The notes beneath the pieces are model-generated. The model was not told where the DNA came from, did not search any database, and was given only the letters and a program-made list of their open reading frames with translations. This document shows positions 11,793-24,675 of a stretch of DNA of 64,000 bases, piece by piece. The stretch is from Phlebopus portentosus (lineage: Eukaryota; Basidiomycota; Agaricomycetes; Boletales; Boletinellaceae). The translations under genes and the position numbers were made by a program. The DNA is taken from the NCBI GenBank assembly GCA_037892935.1, contig JAYXKI010000001.1, forward strand, positions 310,001-374,000, read 5' to 3'. Each line of letters starts with the position of its first letter. Position 1 is the stretch's first letter.

Positions 11793-12620
11793 ATGAACAA
11801 GCTACTATTCTCGACGATTGATGTGACCAGGCAGGCATTCTACCGCACCGCACACGCATTTGCCATCGTAAATCTCAAGCCTATCGTTCCTGGTCGTAAG
11901 TCCATATTCAACGTACGTCGCCCTGGAGGTGCTACGAACTAACGGCATTGTGTTCTTTTTGTTCGAATGTTCACGACAGATGTGCTCGTCGTCCCTAATC
12001 GCGTCGTCCCTCGCCTTGCGGACCTCTCCCCAATCGAAGTCAGCGCACTATTCACGAGCGTCCAGCTCGTCGGACGCATCGTGGAGCGTGCATACAATGC
12101 CGACGGGTTAACAATAGCTTGTCAAGTGCGTGCTATTATAATCTATTCTATACAATCATCTAATGTACGCTCCAATCATAATGAAATTCGTGTCGCGCAA
12201 ACATGGGCATATCACATCAACTTGGTGCATCCTCGATCAATCTGATTCGAATCATGCTTCGTAATTCGCATCCAGGATGGCCTCGCAGCAGGTCAATCAA
12301 TACCGCACGTCCATGTCCACGTTCTTCCTCGTAAACTACCAGGCCGTCCAGACGGCGGCGATACCTTCTCGGAACACAACGACGAAATCTACCCCGCGCT
12401 CGAGGATTCCGAGCAGACGCTCCCACGCGACCTGGAAACTGCGCAGCAACAACTACAGGGTATAGACGAATTTGAGACGGAAGAAGCGAAGCAGGAGAGG
12501 ATCGATCGCTTGAAGGTCGATGCGGACGAAGCTCGCCCGCCCAGAACCATGGAGGATATGGTACGCGAGGCGGATTGGTTACATGGTCTGTTTGTTGGGG
12601 TGGATCAAGTAGAGAACTGA
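11793..12620 (+). CDS. Fhit-type HIT hydrolase, bis(5'-adenosyl)-triphosphatase
   Basis: Exons 11793-11895, 11980-12125 and 12276-12620 join in phase to about 197 residues. The N-terminus (MNKLLFSTIDVTRQAFYRT) leads into IVPGHVLVVPNRVVPRLADL and the histidine-triad motif QSIPHVHVHVLPRK. The middle histidine of the triad is the nucleophile in this family. A Fhit-like insert and C-terminal helix follow (GRPDGGDTFSEHNDEIY ... TMEDMVREADWL). Fhit/Hnt2/Aph1 enzymes cleave Ap3A to AMP and ADP and act in stress signalling. It converges on the membrane-protein gene at 12694, only 73 bp away, so the transcripts probably overlap at their 3' ends. Confidence 0.92.
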
Positions 12621-12693
12621 AGGTTAGAAAGTATCATATCCCTCTCGTCGTGCTATCGCCAATCCTGCCAGAGCAACTAAGACGACCATTGCT

Positions 12694-15166
12694 TCAGCTC
12701 CTGGACTGTTCCACACCTGTACTTCTCGCCTCGTCGGCATTCGTCTTCGGAGGTGGAACCGGCGCAGGAGGAGGCACCTCCCCATTTTCCCATGTCCCAG
12801 GTACAAGTACAATCGGCAGCACCCATGTCGCGCTTAGCACAACTCCATTTCCTCTGTCGAATGACACCGTCGCCTTCCAGCTCCATGCTACGAATGATCC
12901 GATCATACCCAGCAATGGTATCAGCGCCTTTAGAAGCAGCACAGCGGGCGCCAATACAGGAGGGAGGGAGGAAAGAGGGAGGTTATCGACTAGCCAGGTC
13001 AGCGCTCCGGTGAGGAGCGCTGCGCGTTTGGCTGTTTCGATTGTTCGGCCATTGAGAACATGAAGGACAGGAGGAGGGAGATACCTGTAGATTTAATTAG
13101 AACGGACAAATCGTATATGCCTTGATTGATGCTTACATGCGATAGCCCCACCACAAGACTTGCACCGATATTTTATCCGGAGAGGGGACCCAGATAACCT
13201 TCTCTTTCGGCTTTGGTTTCGAGCTGTCATCAGCGGTTTGTTGGTTGTCCATCGGATCTGAAGCAACGACCGTCTGATCACTCTCAGGTTGGGCACGACT
13301 ACCATCCGACTCGGCTGTCTCTTCTTGCGCAGGTTCAATGCTCGACAATGCATCAAACGATACGAATCCACGCCCATCCGCCCATCGTCGACGAAGCTCT
13401 GCTCGATATGCTCTTTCACGCGAATCGTCTGCACCGTCGTCATACAGGGTTACCACCTCTGAAGTGGCTAACTCTACGATTGAGCCCGAATCTGGAATGA
13501 GTGGAGAATAGAGCATTATATCCCGCGAGCCCTCGATGTCCTGTTCTACTGAATCTTGTCTAGAATCCTTGTGAGGTTCCTTCGACTGTGAATCCGAGAC
13601 GTTCTTGGAATCGATGGGACCTTCGATCGGCTCCTTCGCGTTTTCGTTCTCTTTGCCTTTGTTCTTACCGAAGAGCTTGTCCCAAACAGATTCTGTACCG
13701 CGAACAAACGCTTCGTTCACCTCGCGGGCGTTCGTTAAGAACGTTCCAAAGGGCGAACTAGCTTGAGATTGGGTGTTATCCATCGCCGCACTGGGCTGTC
13801 CATCGACTGGCTGAGTAGAATTATCCTTAGTAGTCGGCCCTGTAGGAGTAGCCGTTCCGGATGAGCCGGAGGAAGGCGAGCGATCAGTCCCTTCCTCCGG
13901 CAAGGAAGCAAGAGCTGAAGGAGAACTGAAGTCCACATCTCCCATTTCTAGGAGTACAGACATACGTTGCGTCAAATTCCTGGCAAAGTCTTCCGCTTGT
14001 TCCGTCTCCATTTTGTCAGGAGGTGAGGGTAAAGGTCGGTCCATGAGAGGATGATCTGATACAAGTGTAAGGCTCGCGGAATTGGTGTCTGATGTACGCG
14101 TGTGGGCCGGTCGTCTCAGGTATGATCTAGGTCCAGCACTTGACGCCGATGCGCTTGAAGTAGAAGTTGTCGGAGGCGCTATTTTTACTTCCCAAGCTTC
14201 CATTCGTTTGTTCGAAGATGTATGCTGTTGATATGAATTCTGTATGTTTCTATTAGGTAGCGACTTTTCCTGAGATTGATGGGGCGTGCTTTGAATCTGA
14301 GCTGAAGACGACGCTGGGCTCGCGTAGATACCGTATCTACCCATACGAGGAGGATTTCCGGATGAAGAATTCGGAGTCGTGTACGATCGCGCCGGAGGCA
14401 GTCGTTGTGAGGGCGAAGCACGATGTTGTCGTGAATCTTCTGCATGGCTTCCAGCGTGAGACACGGGGCTCTTTGGAGATGGTCTTGCGGCAGAAGCACT
14501 GCGGGGAAGTGGTTCGGATGGTGCTCGCTTCGCCTGCGGTCTGTTCCTATGACCTTCAGAGCCCGCTCTGCTGTGAGTTGAGGATCCTTGATATGGTTCT
14601 CTAGGCACGTTGTATCCTCGTACGGCGGATTGGGAACGTGAAAGCGATGAACCACTCTGGCGTGTCCGTTCATCCACCCGCCATTCTTCCGGAGGGAAGG
14701 GTCGCTCTCTCACCGCGTCGTACTCGCGTCCATGCGCCTGCGACGACTTTTCTGCATTTCTAGTCCTTCGAAAGCGTGAAACCGAGTCTCCGGGCAAATT
14801 TGGACGTCGCGACGGTCCTGAAGAGGATGGGGCAGCATACGTTGGGTCGGTCCGCGCAGTTCTAGCTGAAGTGTCTCGTGGCGGAGAGCCTTGGCTATTG
14901 GAAGTCAATGACGAGGCTGATTTGTGCCTCATCGTCGCATTTAATCTGCGGAATAAGGAAGGTCTCCGCTTTGGACTCTGACCATGTTCTACTGTATACC
15001 TATTGTCCGATGTTTCACAAGAAGTTGAATGACTGCGGTCCGGCCGCAAGTTATTTTCCCAGGTATTTGAGTCCTTTCTTTGCGTATAAGTGGTGATTTC
15101 ATTGTTGATCAGGTCACGAGAAGGAGATTGAGGCAGAAAATACTGAGGGTCTGCAACGACTGGCAT
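12694..15166 (-). CDS. Large Ser/Pro-rich protein with C-terminal membrane region, unknown function
   Basis: Two exons, 15166-13137 and 13084-12694, joined by a 52-nt intron with GTAAGC...CTACAG ends; about 800 residues. The first about 600 residues are low-complexity, rich in Ser, Pro, Arg and Gln, with one acidic region and repeated phospho-acceptor-like clusters. The C-terminal 170 residues look folded: KVIWVPSPDKISVQVLWWGYRM, then a stretch with two likely membrane helices (LAPAVLLLKALIPLLGMIG and VVLSATWVLPIVLVPGTW), ending in a proline-rich tail. I do not recognise the family. It may be a membrane-anchored scaffold with its long tail in the cytosol; this is inference from composition. 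The start is the first ATG of the long ORF, and an upstream exon is possible. Confidence 0.75.
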
Positions 15167-15763
15167 AGAGGTTCATGCAAACATGCGGCAATAATTTGTT
15201 GTGTGTATACTTCGGTTTCATTACATAATTTAAGATTGTGTCATCAAGTTTAATGAAACAACAGAGTATATGTGACTTAGCCTGATATTCTACAAGACCC
15301 AAGAGACATATGTTTTAATCCTCTATCCTTTGCTGGCCCCCTTTTCCCTGCAGGTTTGAACATTCATGCAGAATCGGAATGAGACGAGGAGCGACTTACA
15401 TAATCTGGTGAACGCGTGTTTGTCACGGGACCAAAGTGAAGCGCGTCGATGACCAGAAAGGGCATGCCGTGGCAATTGACTGGGACGGCGACGCAGCCGG
15501 CTGAACCGCAAGAAGGCCTGACCCAAAGAGAGCTATCTTCCCTTCAACGCCCCCTCTTTCTTGTCTCTTACCATCATCGTCAACGTCATACGCTCAGTCC
15601 CTCTATCGCCCTTTTACAAGCGCGTGGTTATCTTGGCCAACCTCTGACTCGCGTCTTGCCTCCCTGGTTCGTCCAGACGCGACCCTGAGCGCAGCACGTC
15701 GCTCAGCTTCATCGTAGTTCGTCTTTTGCTTCGTGGTTCAGTGACCAGACCGGCTAGGTCGAG
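15167..15763. other. Divergent promoter region, membrane protein / GCK kinase
   Basis: About 600 bp between two divergent genes. It contains pyrimidine-rich plus-strand tracts (15530-15620), typical of basidiomycete core promoters. Short ORFs here have no recognisable domain. Confidence 0.45.
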
Positions 15764-18147
15764 ATGGTGCGTGTTGGTTTGGTTCGAGTTCATTAGACGC
15801 GTCCGATTACGTCTGATCATTCCCGGTTTGTCTAATATCCACCGGTGTTGATTATTTCGTTTCTTCCGTTCAGGACGCGCGACATCAGGATCCAGAAGAG
15901 TTCTATGTCAGGCAGAATCGTATTGGTATTCTATATGTGCATTTACTTCCATGTTCCACCGAGTTCATTCGATGCTGATTTCTAGGAAAAGGGTCGTTTG
16001 GTGAAGTGTACAAGGGGTAAGTGGACGATCGTTGACTTCGTCTTGTTCAACGTTCTTCTTTCCTATCTTCGCGTTTTGTCGCTTCTATCTGAGCCGTAAT
16101 ACTGAATCGATGATGATTAGATACGATAAGCGCACGCAGAAGACTGTTGCAATCAAAATCATTGACCTCGAGAGTGCAGAGGATGAGATAGAGGATATAC
16201 AGCAAGAGATTCAGATTCTGTCTCAATTAGACTCACCTCATGTCACGAAGTGTGTACTAATCGATTTTTGACGGCATATCGAGAGTAATAATCCTTCAAT
16301 AGGTATCATGGATCATATCTGAAAGGCTCTAATCTATGGATTGTTATGGAGTACGTTGGATCTTCTATCCCTTCTGTGAGATCTCTGATCTTTTTGATTA
16401 GGTACTGCTCTGGAGGTTCTTGCTCTGACCTTGTCCGTCATCTCCAGTCCCAAGTTACCTTAACTGATTATTGATGTGCTTCACAGATGAAACCCGGCGT
16501 GTTCCGAGAAGAATATATCGCCATTATTGTTCGTGAACTGCTAAAGGGCTTGGACTATCTACACATGGAGGGAAAACTACACCGAGATATCAAAGGTACG
16601 CGTCATAATACGTATCATGCGTCAGGATCCATGCCGATTGTATATTTAGCTGCGAATATCTTGCTGTCGGCAACTGGAGACGTGAAGTTGGCTGACTTCG
16701 GGGTATCGGGCCAGCTTTCAGGAACACTGTCAGCTAAGAAAAATACGTTTGTCGGTACGCCCTATTGGATGTCTCCGGAGGTCATCAAGCAATCCGGGTA
16801 CGACTATAAGGCGGATATCTGGAGTCTGGGCATTACCGCTATCGAGTTAGCGAAGGGCGAGCCACCATATGCTGAACTCCACCCCATGAAGGTGCTATTC
16901 CTCATTCCGAAGAACCCTCCCCCTCAATTGGATTCATCGTTCACGCGTCCATTCCGGGAGTTCGTCTCTCTCTGCTTGCAGCGCGATCCTCGGCAGGTGA
17001 GCACCATTTCACCGGTCCTCCTATTTGCCATTGGATAGTCTGACGTTGACTTACTACGTGTCGCTTCTGCCTCTTGTAGCGACCTTCAGCGCGTGAGCTC
17101 CTAAAACACAAATTTGTACGCATGGCAAAGAAGACGAGTTACCTAACGGAGCTCATTGAACGGCATGAACGATGGAAGGCCGAAGGTGGAGAACGAACGG
17201 AAGACGAAGAAGCCGCTGACGACGACATTACGTACGTTCATTTAGTTCCTGATTCCATTTATCTCTCTTGTTCTTCTTTCCTTCCATCGCTTCTCGGGCT
17301 AATGATGATATAGGGGCCTTACTCAGGAGATGGATGACTTATGGGACTTCGGCACCGTAAGGCATGTTAGTCGACAGTCGACAATTGGACGGAGGGGCGA
17401 TTCGATCAATACAATCAGTGCGAATGGAAACGGGAACGCTAATATCTACGGGAACGCCGGTGTTAATGCGAGTCCACCACGGACTCGGACCACCACTAGC
17501 GGGAGTGCAAATGGTACACCGAAGGGTCCTCGACGAACAGGTTCGGAGATCTCATTGAGCGCGAGTATAGCAACGAAGGGCGAGAAGTTGCCTCCTCTTC
17601 CTCCGTCTGTACCCGCTATACCGGAGTCCCAATCGAAGAGACCAACCTCAACGGCTTCTTCCTCGTCAGGTTATTCTGATTCGCAGGCGACGGTCCGCCA
17701 TGCGGAGCCACCTGTGCAGAGTAACGCTGCGCTGCGGCTGACACCTGGATCTTTCCCTACTTCGGATGTCGTGGATAAGGAAGAAGAGGAAGATTATGGA
17801 GAGCTGTTGAGCGAGATCACAGACACTCCATATCCGCCTATGCCTCTACAACATGATCGACACATGTCCGAGCTGCCGGATACCGCAATGCTCGATTCTG
17901 TAGTTTTACCCGCTATTGCCTCGGTTTGTACACTCTTTCTCCTTCCTGATAGCTTGGTATTGATGAGACTTTTATTTTTGTGCTGTAGCTCTTCCCACGC
18001 GTGTCAACGCAGGAAGCACGAATAGCGCTCTCAGGTTTGCAGCGCGCATTTACGGAGGCGGAGAGAATTATACCTGGCGTGACGAACGAGCTTGTCAACG
18101 AGATTGTTGACTCGGTCGAGCATGTTGAGGATCCTGCGGTTCTTTGA
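15764..18147 (+). CDS. Germinal-centre kinase (STE20 family, YSK/MST3-like)
   Basis: Many exons. Exon 1 is the ATG codon alone (15764-15766), followed by an intron to 15873. The kinase domain then reads [13 protein letters not shown] (glycine loop), [10 protein letters not shown] (VAIK lysine), [27 protein letters not shown] (DFG) and [18 protein letters not shown] (activation segment ending in SPEV). [12 protein letters not shown] closes the domain. A Ser/Pro-rich linker follows, and the C-terminus ends [10 protein letters not shown]. The catalytic-domain sequence points to the YSK/MST3 branch of GCKs (relatives include S. pombe Nak1/Sid1 and yeast Kic1/Sps1), which regulates polarity, septation and the RAM/SIN pathways. 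All catalytic residues I could check are present. A short C-terminal helix, [17 protein letters not shown], may be a dimerisation or adaptor segment (inference). Confidence 0.92.
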
Positions 18148-18750
18148 TATTGCTCGATTGACTGTTCCCTGGCGTCTTCTTGCTTGTATGTGCAGAAAGA
18201 TCCCGCTGGAGAGATTGCTTGAGTGTGGTCCGCTGCCTGTTTTCTAGGCGACGAGTTTTGACTCTGGAGAGGATCGAAGGATGGACGCAATGATTTCGTT
18301 GAACCAGATACGATTTATTCCACGAACCTGACCTCCTCCCTTCGTGTACTACATCCTTCTGACTGTCCTTCCTTATCCAACCACGACTCCCCAGCATTAC
18401 TTTCTTTTTTCTGTTTGTCTTACACATCTCGCTCTGTGTTTGTTGTTGTTTGTTGTCTGTATACCATCAAATCGTCCCTGTACGTACGTACATTCATCTC
18501 ATGTACGGACTTTGCAATGCAATGAACGCATTCCTGCACTCTGTGTATACATTCTTTCGTATCATATCAAGCTTGTGTGTTCGGTACCTTTCGCTACTTC
18601 CTTTCTTCCAATACCAAATCTGTCAGGAAGAGAAGATCATAACGTGTCATTGATGAGGAAGGGTCCCTTTCGAGTGATTATCTAAACATCCGACTAAAAG
18701 ATCAGATCTATCGAGCTAACAGCTAACCAACACGACTGCATTCCGAAAGC
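18148..18750. other. Convergent intergenic region (3' flanks)
   Basis: About 600 bp between the 3' ends of the kinase gene and the Syo1-like gene. T-rich on the plus strand, probably 3' UTRs and polyadenylation signals. No gene recognised. Confidence 0.45.
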
Positions 18751-21316
18751 CTACAACTTCAACTCTCGACGATACTTAACAAATGCCCTCAAGTTCTCCA
18801 ACGTCTCCTCGCCTCGTGCTCTCAACATTCGCCCGCCCTCTTTCTTCCTATCCACAGCGCGCACAGCTCGTCTGAGGTTCTCCACGACGCGCGAGGAGAG
18901 TTTCTCGAGGTAGGCGTGTTGCCGGAAGTTGATGTCGTAGGGGAGGGTTTCGTCGGAGTAGATGTCGATTAGGGATGAGGCGGATTGGATGATCACTTCT
19001 GGGGAGAGCGTTTGGGAGGGTGGGGTCGTGCTGAGTTTTAGGAGGTATTCAGCAATTACCTAGGAATATATGAGTGAGTGAGAACGCTTAGTTGATTATA
19101 CGGGGAAGAAGAGATGGCTTACTCGGTTGGCTTCGATCGAATCAGGGTATTGTGCGAGGCTCTCGAGTGCACCGATGCATTTTACTTTGACCTCTGAGTC
19201 TGAAGAGGCGTCGCAGAGCTGTATGAGGAGCTTCACTTGTTCCTCATCAGGTACCTTGCAAACAACCAACCATCGCTCATCAGCATCCTCCAAACCGACT
19301 ATTCTCTAACCGAAAACACTTACGATGCTACCCTTCCAGATCCCGCCGATACCCCACAGTACACCAACTGCAATTTCCCACATCTCGCGTCTGCGTTCTT
19401 GGCCGCGACCGACTTGTAGACCGACAGAACCGAGTGCTGACCAAATAGCGCTCCACAGGCGCCGACCGTCCTCTACGTCTGCCTGCGGTGCTCGTACAGA
19501 CGAACCACTACCACCGGATCCAGAATCCGCTTGAGCGATAGAGAGAGCAAGGCACGCGTTGTTCAGGCATTCGAGCGCGCTGATATGGATCGCACTCAGC
19601 GCGGAGGTCGTTGGTGGGTGTACCGGGAGGAGAGGGACGGCGCTTCCCGTGTCTGCAGGTGGAAAAGAGAGCGGAGTTGGTTGGAGGAGGGTTAGGAGAG
19701 GAGGGAGGATGTTCGGGAGGAAGGAAGGTGGTGGATGTGCGGTGCCGTTGGCTTTTACCTCGAGCTCGGATTCGTACTCGGGCTCAGTGATATCCATCTC
19801 AACGTCGTCCTCACCAACGATCTTGTCATTTTCATCTTCGTCGATATCAGCCGCGTCTAGCTCCTCGTCTCCTTCACCAGAATCGAGTTCTGGCTCGGGA
19901 TCAGGCAGTGTCGCACAAACACCAGTCAAAACCTCCAAGCTAAGCAGGACGTTCCGCAATCTCGCTTCTATCCTCTCTAGCTCTCTTTCCTCAGGAGTCC
20001 TATGATCCAGTTTAGGAGTTTTCTTGAGCGAAGGTTTCTGATCAACGATCTTTGGTTCTTCTTCCTGCTTTTTTGCGAGCTCTATCACTCGTTCGGAGGC
20101 ATCGGCGAGAGATATAGACGTTAAGACAGGGAGGGCGAGAGGAAGGATGACTGTACGGTCGACGTCTACCGCTGATGCAGCTGACGGGGCAACTATTGGT
20201 TGGATATTTCGGAGGATACCAGCTGCGAGGAGTTTGACGGATAACACACGATCTTCGGCCAGCTCTTTTACTTCTGTGGATGTTGGAACCGGTGCATAAT
20301 CTCCACGGGCGATTGATAAGAGGCAGGCGGTGTAAGAAGAGTTGGAGCGGAGCTCATCAATTGCGGGAGGATTGTCATCAGTTAGGACGTACAGACATTG
20401 CGCTGAACGGAAATTAAATGTTAATGAAGGTATTTCTTGTGCTTATCGTAGCATGATACGCACCCGCAGCCGCGACAGTCCTCGAAGGTAACTTTTCACG
20501 GGTTTCAAGAAAAGCCATGAGAAATGGAATGAGATGGATCCCATTGATAGCTTTTAGAGCTTTATTGGATGTCTCTCTACTTTTCTAAGCAAGACATCCT
20601 GTGAGGAAGAAACATAAACTTACGATAGACACCACAAGATCGTTATAATGTTCTCAGCAAGCCCATATACAAGTTCGGAGGAGTTCTCGGATTTTTGGGA
20701 AGTGACAAGATGGTGCAGAGCGTTGGAGATCTATCTCGATGTCGATATACTTTGAACCAGAATTGGTTTTGCATGTGCTACTCACCTTCGGTATGAACGT
20801 TTGCAGTGGTGCAAGGATATTTTTGTTATACATCTCCGCACAAATATCATATCCAGCATCTATGCATAAATTTCTATGCTGTAAGCTCAGATCATGTATT
20901 CATCGCAGGTAAATCATATCAAGACATTCATTCACCTTAAAGCACCAGATGCTTCAACGACAACCTCCTCGACGCTATCCGTAAGACGCGTAATGAGCGC
21001 TCCGACGATATTCTTGCCTTGAAGTAATCGACGCGTCGATGGGTCATTCTGGATAAGATTCGATACGGCCGAGCAGGCCCAAGTGCGTTCCTGTGCGTCT
21101 ACGCTTTCTAACTATAGGAGCGTGCTCGCGGTCAGTTGAAGAGAACACATATGTATATGTGATCGAATTAGAGCAGACCTTTCGGATAATGGGCAAGACT
21201 TCATCCTTCCGTGACGATGTTGCTGAAGCTACTTCGAGACCCTTTGGTAAATGTGAATCTGGTACACGGACTGGATTGTGTCTCCGAGCTGCCCGCTTTT
21301 TCTGGGATTTACCCAT
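18751..21316 (-). CDS. Syo1/HEATR3-like symportin (ARM/HEAT-repeat import adaptor for 5S RNP proteins)
   Basis: Multi-exon gene read from 21316 (MGKSQKKRAARRHNPVRV, PDSHLPKGLE) to the stop at 18751. The N-terminus resembles Syo1, in which the basic start acts as a nuclear signal. ARM/HEAT-type helices follow (ALITRLTDSVEEVVVEASGA, LVYGLAENIITILW). The middle has a strongly acidic loop at about 19750-19930 (DEELDAADIDEDENDKIVG), matching the acidic loop of Syo1 that holds Rpl11. Helical repeats resume to the end (ENLRRAVRAVDRKKEGGRML). Syo1 brings newly made Rpl5 and Rpl11 to the nucleus together for 5S RNP assembly. Assignment rests on the N-terminal motif plus the acidic loop between repeats. 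At least six introns are visible, and the frames between them are open. Confidence 0.82.
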
Positions 21317-22306
21317 TCCAAGTTACTAGCCAGTTTATGTTGAAACTTGACTTGACCTCCTGGTTACAGGATGGAAAAGTTTTTTAGATTGAGTCAAATG
21401 ATCGACGTTTAATTACATAAGCAAATAAGGTAAGCGATGAGTCTATGACTTTTTCGTCGTCCGTGCCCCTTTTGAATTCGACAAAACCTTGAGAAAGTTA
21501 CTCGTCGTCGACCGTCGGCGACTTACGCTACTCATTTCCATTATGCCTCCACTATTGACAAAGGTCCGAATGAAATCTCGGACCGGCCTCAGCTCCAGTC
21601 AGTGATTGGCTTCAGTCTGGGATCCGCGATTGGCCTGAATGCCGGAAAATGCTTCTTACATGCGAATTAATTATCACGGCGAGGACACGGCTCCAAGGAC
21701 AGGAGGACAAGACGAGGTTGCGTGGGCGCGACAGGGAATGAGCGCTGATAAAATGGCGATGCCACGTAATCCTGGATCTGTATGTGTATAGAGTGCGATG
21801 ATGCCTCCTCGGCAGTACGGGTCGCAGTCCTTTGCGACGAGACAAATCACGGCTGCGTAAGAGTCTCATCATTACATGCTCGTGTCTTACCTCTCAAATC
21901 AAAACACAACTCGGCGACCGTCCTCCATGTCCTTGTCACTACCTTGCCGTATTTACGCCGTTCACACCGGTCGACGCCTCTTATAATCTGTGTGTTTTAC
22001 GTCTCTTTACGGGGTAACTTCCCTGTTTTATAATTGTCGCATTCGATTTTTCTTTCCCAGTCGTACCACTTCAACTGCAACCTCATTCGGCCTATCCTCC
22101 TTTCATCGTCTTGCCGCCGCGACAAGGCCGGTAACATCGCACCAGTTTGCACCCTATCAAGTCATCCGATCCTCTCAACATCCCATATTAATCCTCCTTC
22201 TCTCACTGTGGCGAGCGCTTTATGCAATGTACCCACCTACCTGTACTCTTTACTCTTCTTCGACTTTAAATCCCTGGCAGTGCGAATTCCATCCTGGTGT
22301 CTCCCA
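21317..22306. other. Divergent intergenic region
   Basis: About 1 kb between two divergent genes. T/C-rich plus-strand tracts at 22040-22270 probably form the promoter and 5' UTR of the gene starting at 22307. No gene is supported. Confidence 0.45.
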
Positions 22307-24065
22307 ATGGACGTCAGTTCAGGTCTGCAGCAATTGGCGGTTTTCGTCGTAGGATGGTCGATGGCACTTGGTGGATTCCTTCTGGTTCGCACACATTTTG
22401 GTTTCTTTGGATTTATAATGTGCTAACAGCATGTTTTATTTCAGAGCGTATCGGCCTCTCTCATCATCTCTCTGGTACCTCTACTTCGACCCCGGGTTCC
22501 AGACGAGGTACACGATGATATGCGCCGGCGCGTACATTCCTATCCACACGACGAGGAAAGAGAGCACGACGCATCAGATACTTGTTCGGCCAATTCATTG
22601 CAGTCTTTCAACACAGCTGCGTCGGAGCCTTCGACATCCCGCCAAGCACCAAGTACGCCTCCAACTTCTTTAGGCAATTCGCCGGAATCGCCTTCTCAGG
22701 CACTTCCTCCAGCCTCCCCTATTCCGCATGGCAAGTCCGGTCAGACTTGTACGTCAAAAATCGCGCAGCACGTTTGCACGCCAGAGAAGTGCGCAAATAC
22801 TGCGAGCACATCGGCAGTTGCATCATCATCGTCCCCCCGGTAGCTCAAGAGATTGCCGAGAAGTTCATGAAGAGCAGAATCGGTGAAAGCGATGTTACCA
22901 AGATGAAAGGCACGCGAGCAATTCGCGCCGTTTCATGGCTGAAGAGATCATCTTCTCCTGCGTCTTCTGAGTCGCAGCGCTCGCCTCGTTCTTCTGCGGA
23001 ATGCTCCCGCATACCTTCGAATGCATCTTCTCACCGTGTGGTCACCTTTGAAGAGGACCGACTTGGGTCCTCACCAAAGAAACGTGAACCTCGTCGCGCC
23101 AATACATTCCTGTCATTTAGGCGGTTCTCGAGGGCACCCGCACGCTCTGACTCAGAAGATACTTCTTCATCAAGTTTTGCGGCCTTATCGATGACGCAAA
23201 TGCCAAGTCAGGTACCTGAAGGGAGAAGCTCCGCGCCAGCATCGCCAATTCCGGCCTTGCATGAATTACCTGAACTCTCTCGTGATACCGAGATTGCTAA
23301 TCGTGAACGGAAGAGGCATGTCTCGTATCGTGAGCAATTATTATTCATAATTTTGGTTCGCGTTTTCATCGGCTTGCTCACGTGATGTATTTCTTAGTTG
23401 CGCGATTGAAGAGAAGGACCTCAGGCAAAAGGACAGAAATGGCTCACAAAGCACATGAAGGAGCTGTACTTGAGACGAATGATTCTGAAACATTATTGTC
23501 CGAATCGCACCACCAGTCGAATTCTATGGACCGGGGACGTTCACGAGAAAAGCGCTCTTCCATGCGAATATGTGAGAAACGCCGTAGACCCGCGACAGCT
23601 CCGACGGCTCCTCCCGCACGTACTAATCCATATGAAGCTCCTTATTTTTTCCCGACGCCCTTGTCACCAAACGCAGCTAATTACGTTCGCCTAGCACGAA
23701 CTGAGGTTCACCGAACGTCTGTTAGCCCGTCTGCCGCAGAACGCACGCCGTTGCGTAGTAATTTAACTCCATATCATCCAACTGCTGAGACTCTGACCCT
23801 GACTCCGACTCCAACTCGGTCGAACTCAATGCAACAAAAGAGGTCAGGCGCGATTATTGCTTTGAGCCCGAACGAGCAGGTCCCGCAAAGCGCGCCACCT
23901 AAGCGTACGAGTTTCCCTGTTGCTGTACTTGATCGACATCGCAAATCAGCTTCTGTATCTGAGGCGTCCCCTACAGAGTTTGGAGTCCTGCAACATATGA
24001 GCCCGATTAATTCCCAGGGAAATGTGAAACGGCCCGTCATCAATCGTGAACCAGCAATGACTTGA
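22307..24065 (+). CDS. Ser/Arg-rich protein with N-terminal membrane helix, unknown function
   Basis: Four exons, 22307-22384, 22445-22748, 22844-23329 and 23398-24065, all in phase; about 511 residues. The N-terminus is a hydrophobic stretch spanning the first splice (LQQLAVFVVGWSMALGGFLL, then SVSASLIISLVPLLRP), a probable membrane anchor. The rest is low-complexity. One segment, QEIAEKFMKSRIGESDVTKMK, looks folded or helical. Clusters of KRSSSPASSESQRSPR type and TLTLTPTPTRSNS suggest heavy phosphorylation. I do not recognise the family. The start is the only ATG that gives the anchor and a clean first splice; its donor, GTTCGC, is weak. A decayed piece of the last exon recurs at about 33980-34150 inside the SIN3-like array. 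Confidence 0.7.
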
Positions 24066-24211
24066 AAGGTTCAGCAAACTCTATAATCCGCTGCATCATC
24101 TTCGTGGGACACTTCGGGACTCCTTCCACTTTTCTGCGCACTTTGCACTGAAAATAAATAAATAAATTCCCAGCTCAGTTCTGTCACTCCCTCTCTACAC
24201 GCACGCTCGCA

Positions 24212-24244
<33 letters not shown>

Positions 24245-24675
24245 ACAGTTGGCTATCTTTTGTGCTCTCATCCGTTGTGTTTTCCTATCTGTTGTCATTC
24301 TCTAATTTTTTCTTTCGTCGTCGTGCATTCATCTCCATCTCCTAGCGCATTCCCCATGCATTCGTACTCAAGTTATTTGCATCAGCGTCTGTTATCATTG
24401 TTTCATTGTCATTGACATAATCACCAGATACGGTCATGCCACGCATTAGTGCATCGTCGTCGTTGATTATTTTTGTGCGTTCGTATGTTGTCTTTATTCG
24501 TAATAATAGTAATATCAGCATTTGTGTAGCCCTTTCTGCAATACATTCAGGAGTTGAATTCGACCTTGTGAAGAAGTTTTGTTTAGCCTTTTTTCGAAGC
24601 GATTTTCCACCCTGCATATGTAAACGTGACTTGACTCGGGACCATAGTAGATCATATCAATTGAGCGTCTTCTTG
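24066..24675. other. Intergenic with hexanucleotide repeat
   Basis: About 600 bp, T-rich. It holds five perfect GTTTTC units at 24215-24244 and several (A/T)-rich stretches. From about 24610 the sequence resembles the upstream region of the other SIN3-like copies (GTGACTTGACTCGGG then TAGATCATATCA). Confidence 0.5.
24215..24244 (+). repeat. (GTTTTC)5 microsatellite
   Basis: Five uninterrupted hexamer copies in the 3' flank of the gene ending at 24065. Only a length-variable marker; no function inferred. Confidence 0.9.

Noticed and set aside
12575..13063. 162-codon ORF on + strand
   Set aside because: It lies over the last exon and intron of the membrane-protein gene on the other strand, which has better splicing and helix content.
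15764..18147. Idea that the STE20-family kinase marks a mating-type locus
   Set aside because: The kinase is of the GCK type, not the PAK/STE20 type found near mating loci, and no pheromone, receptor or homeodomain gene is in the window.
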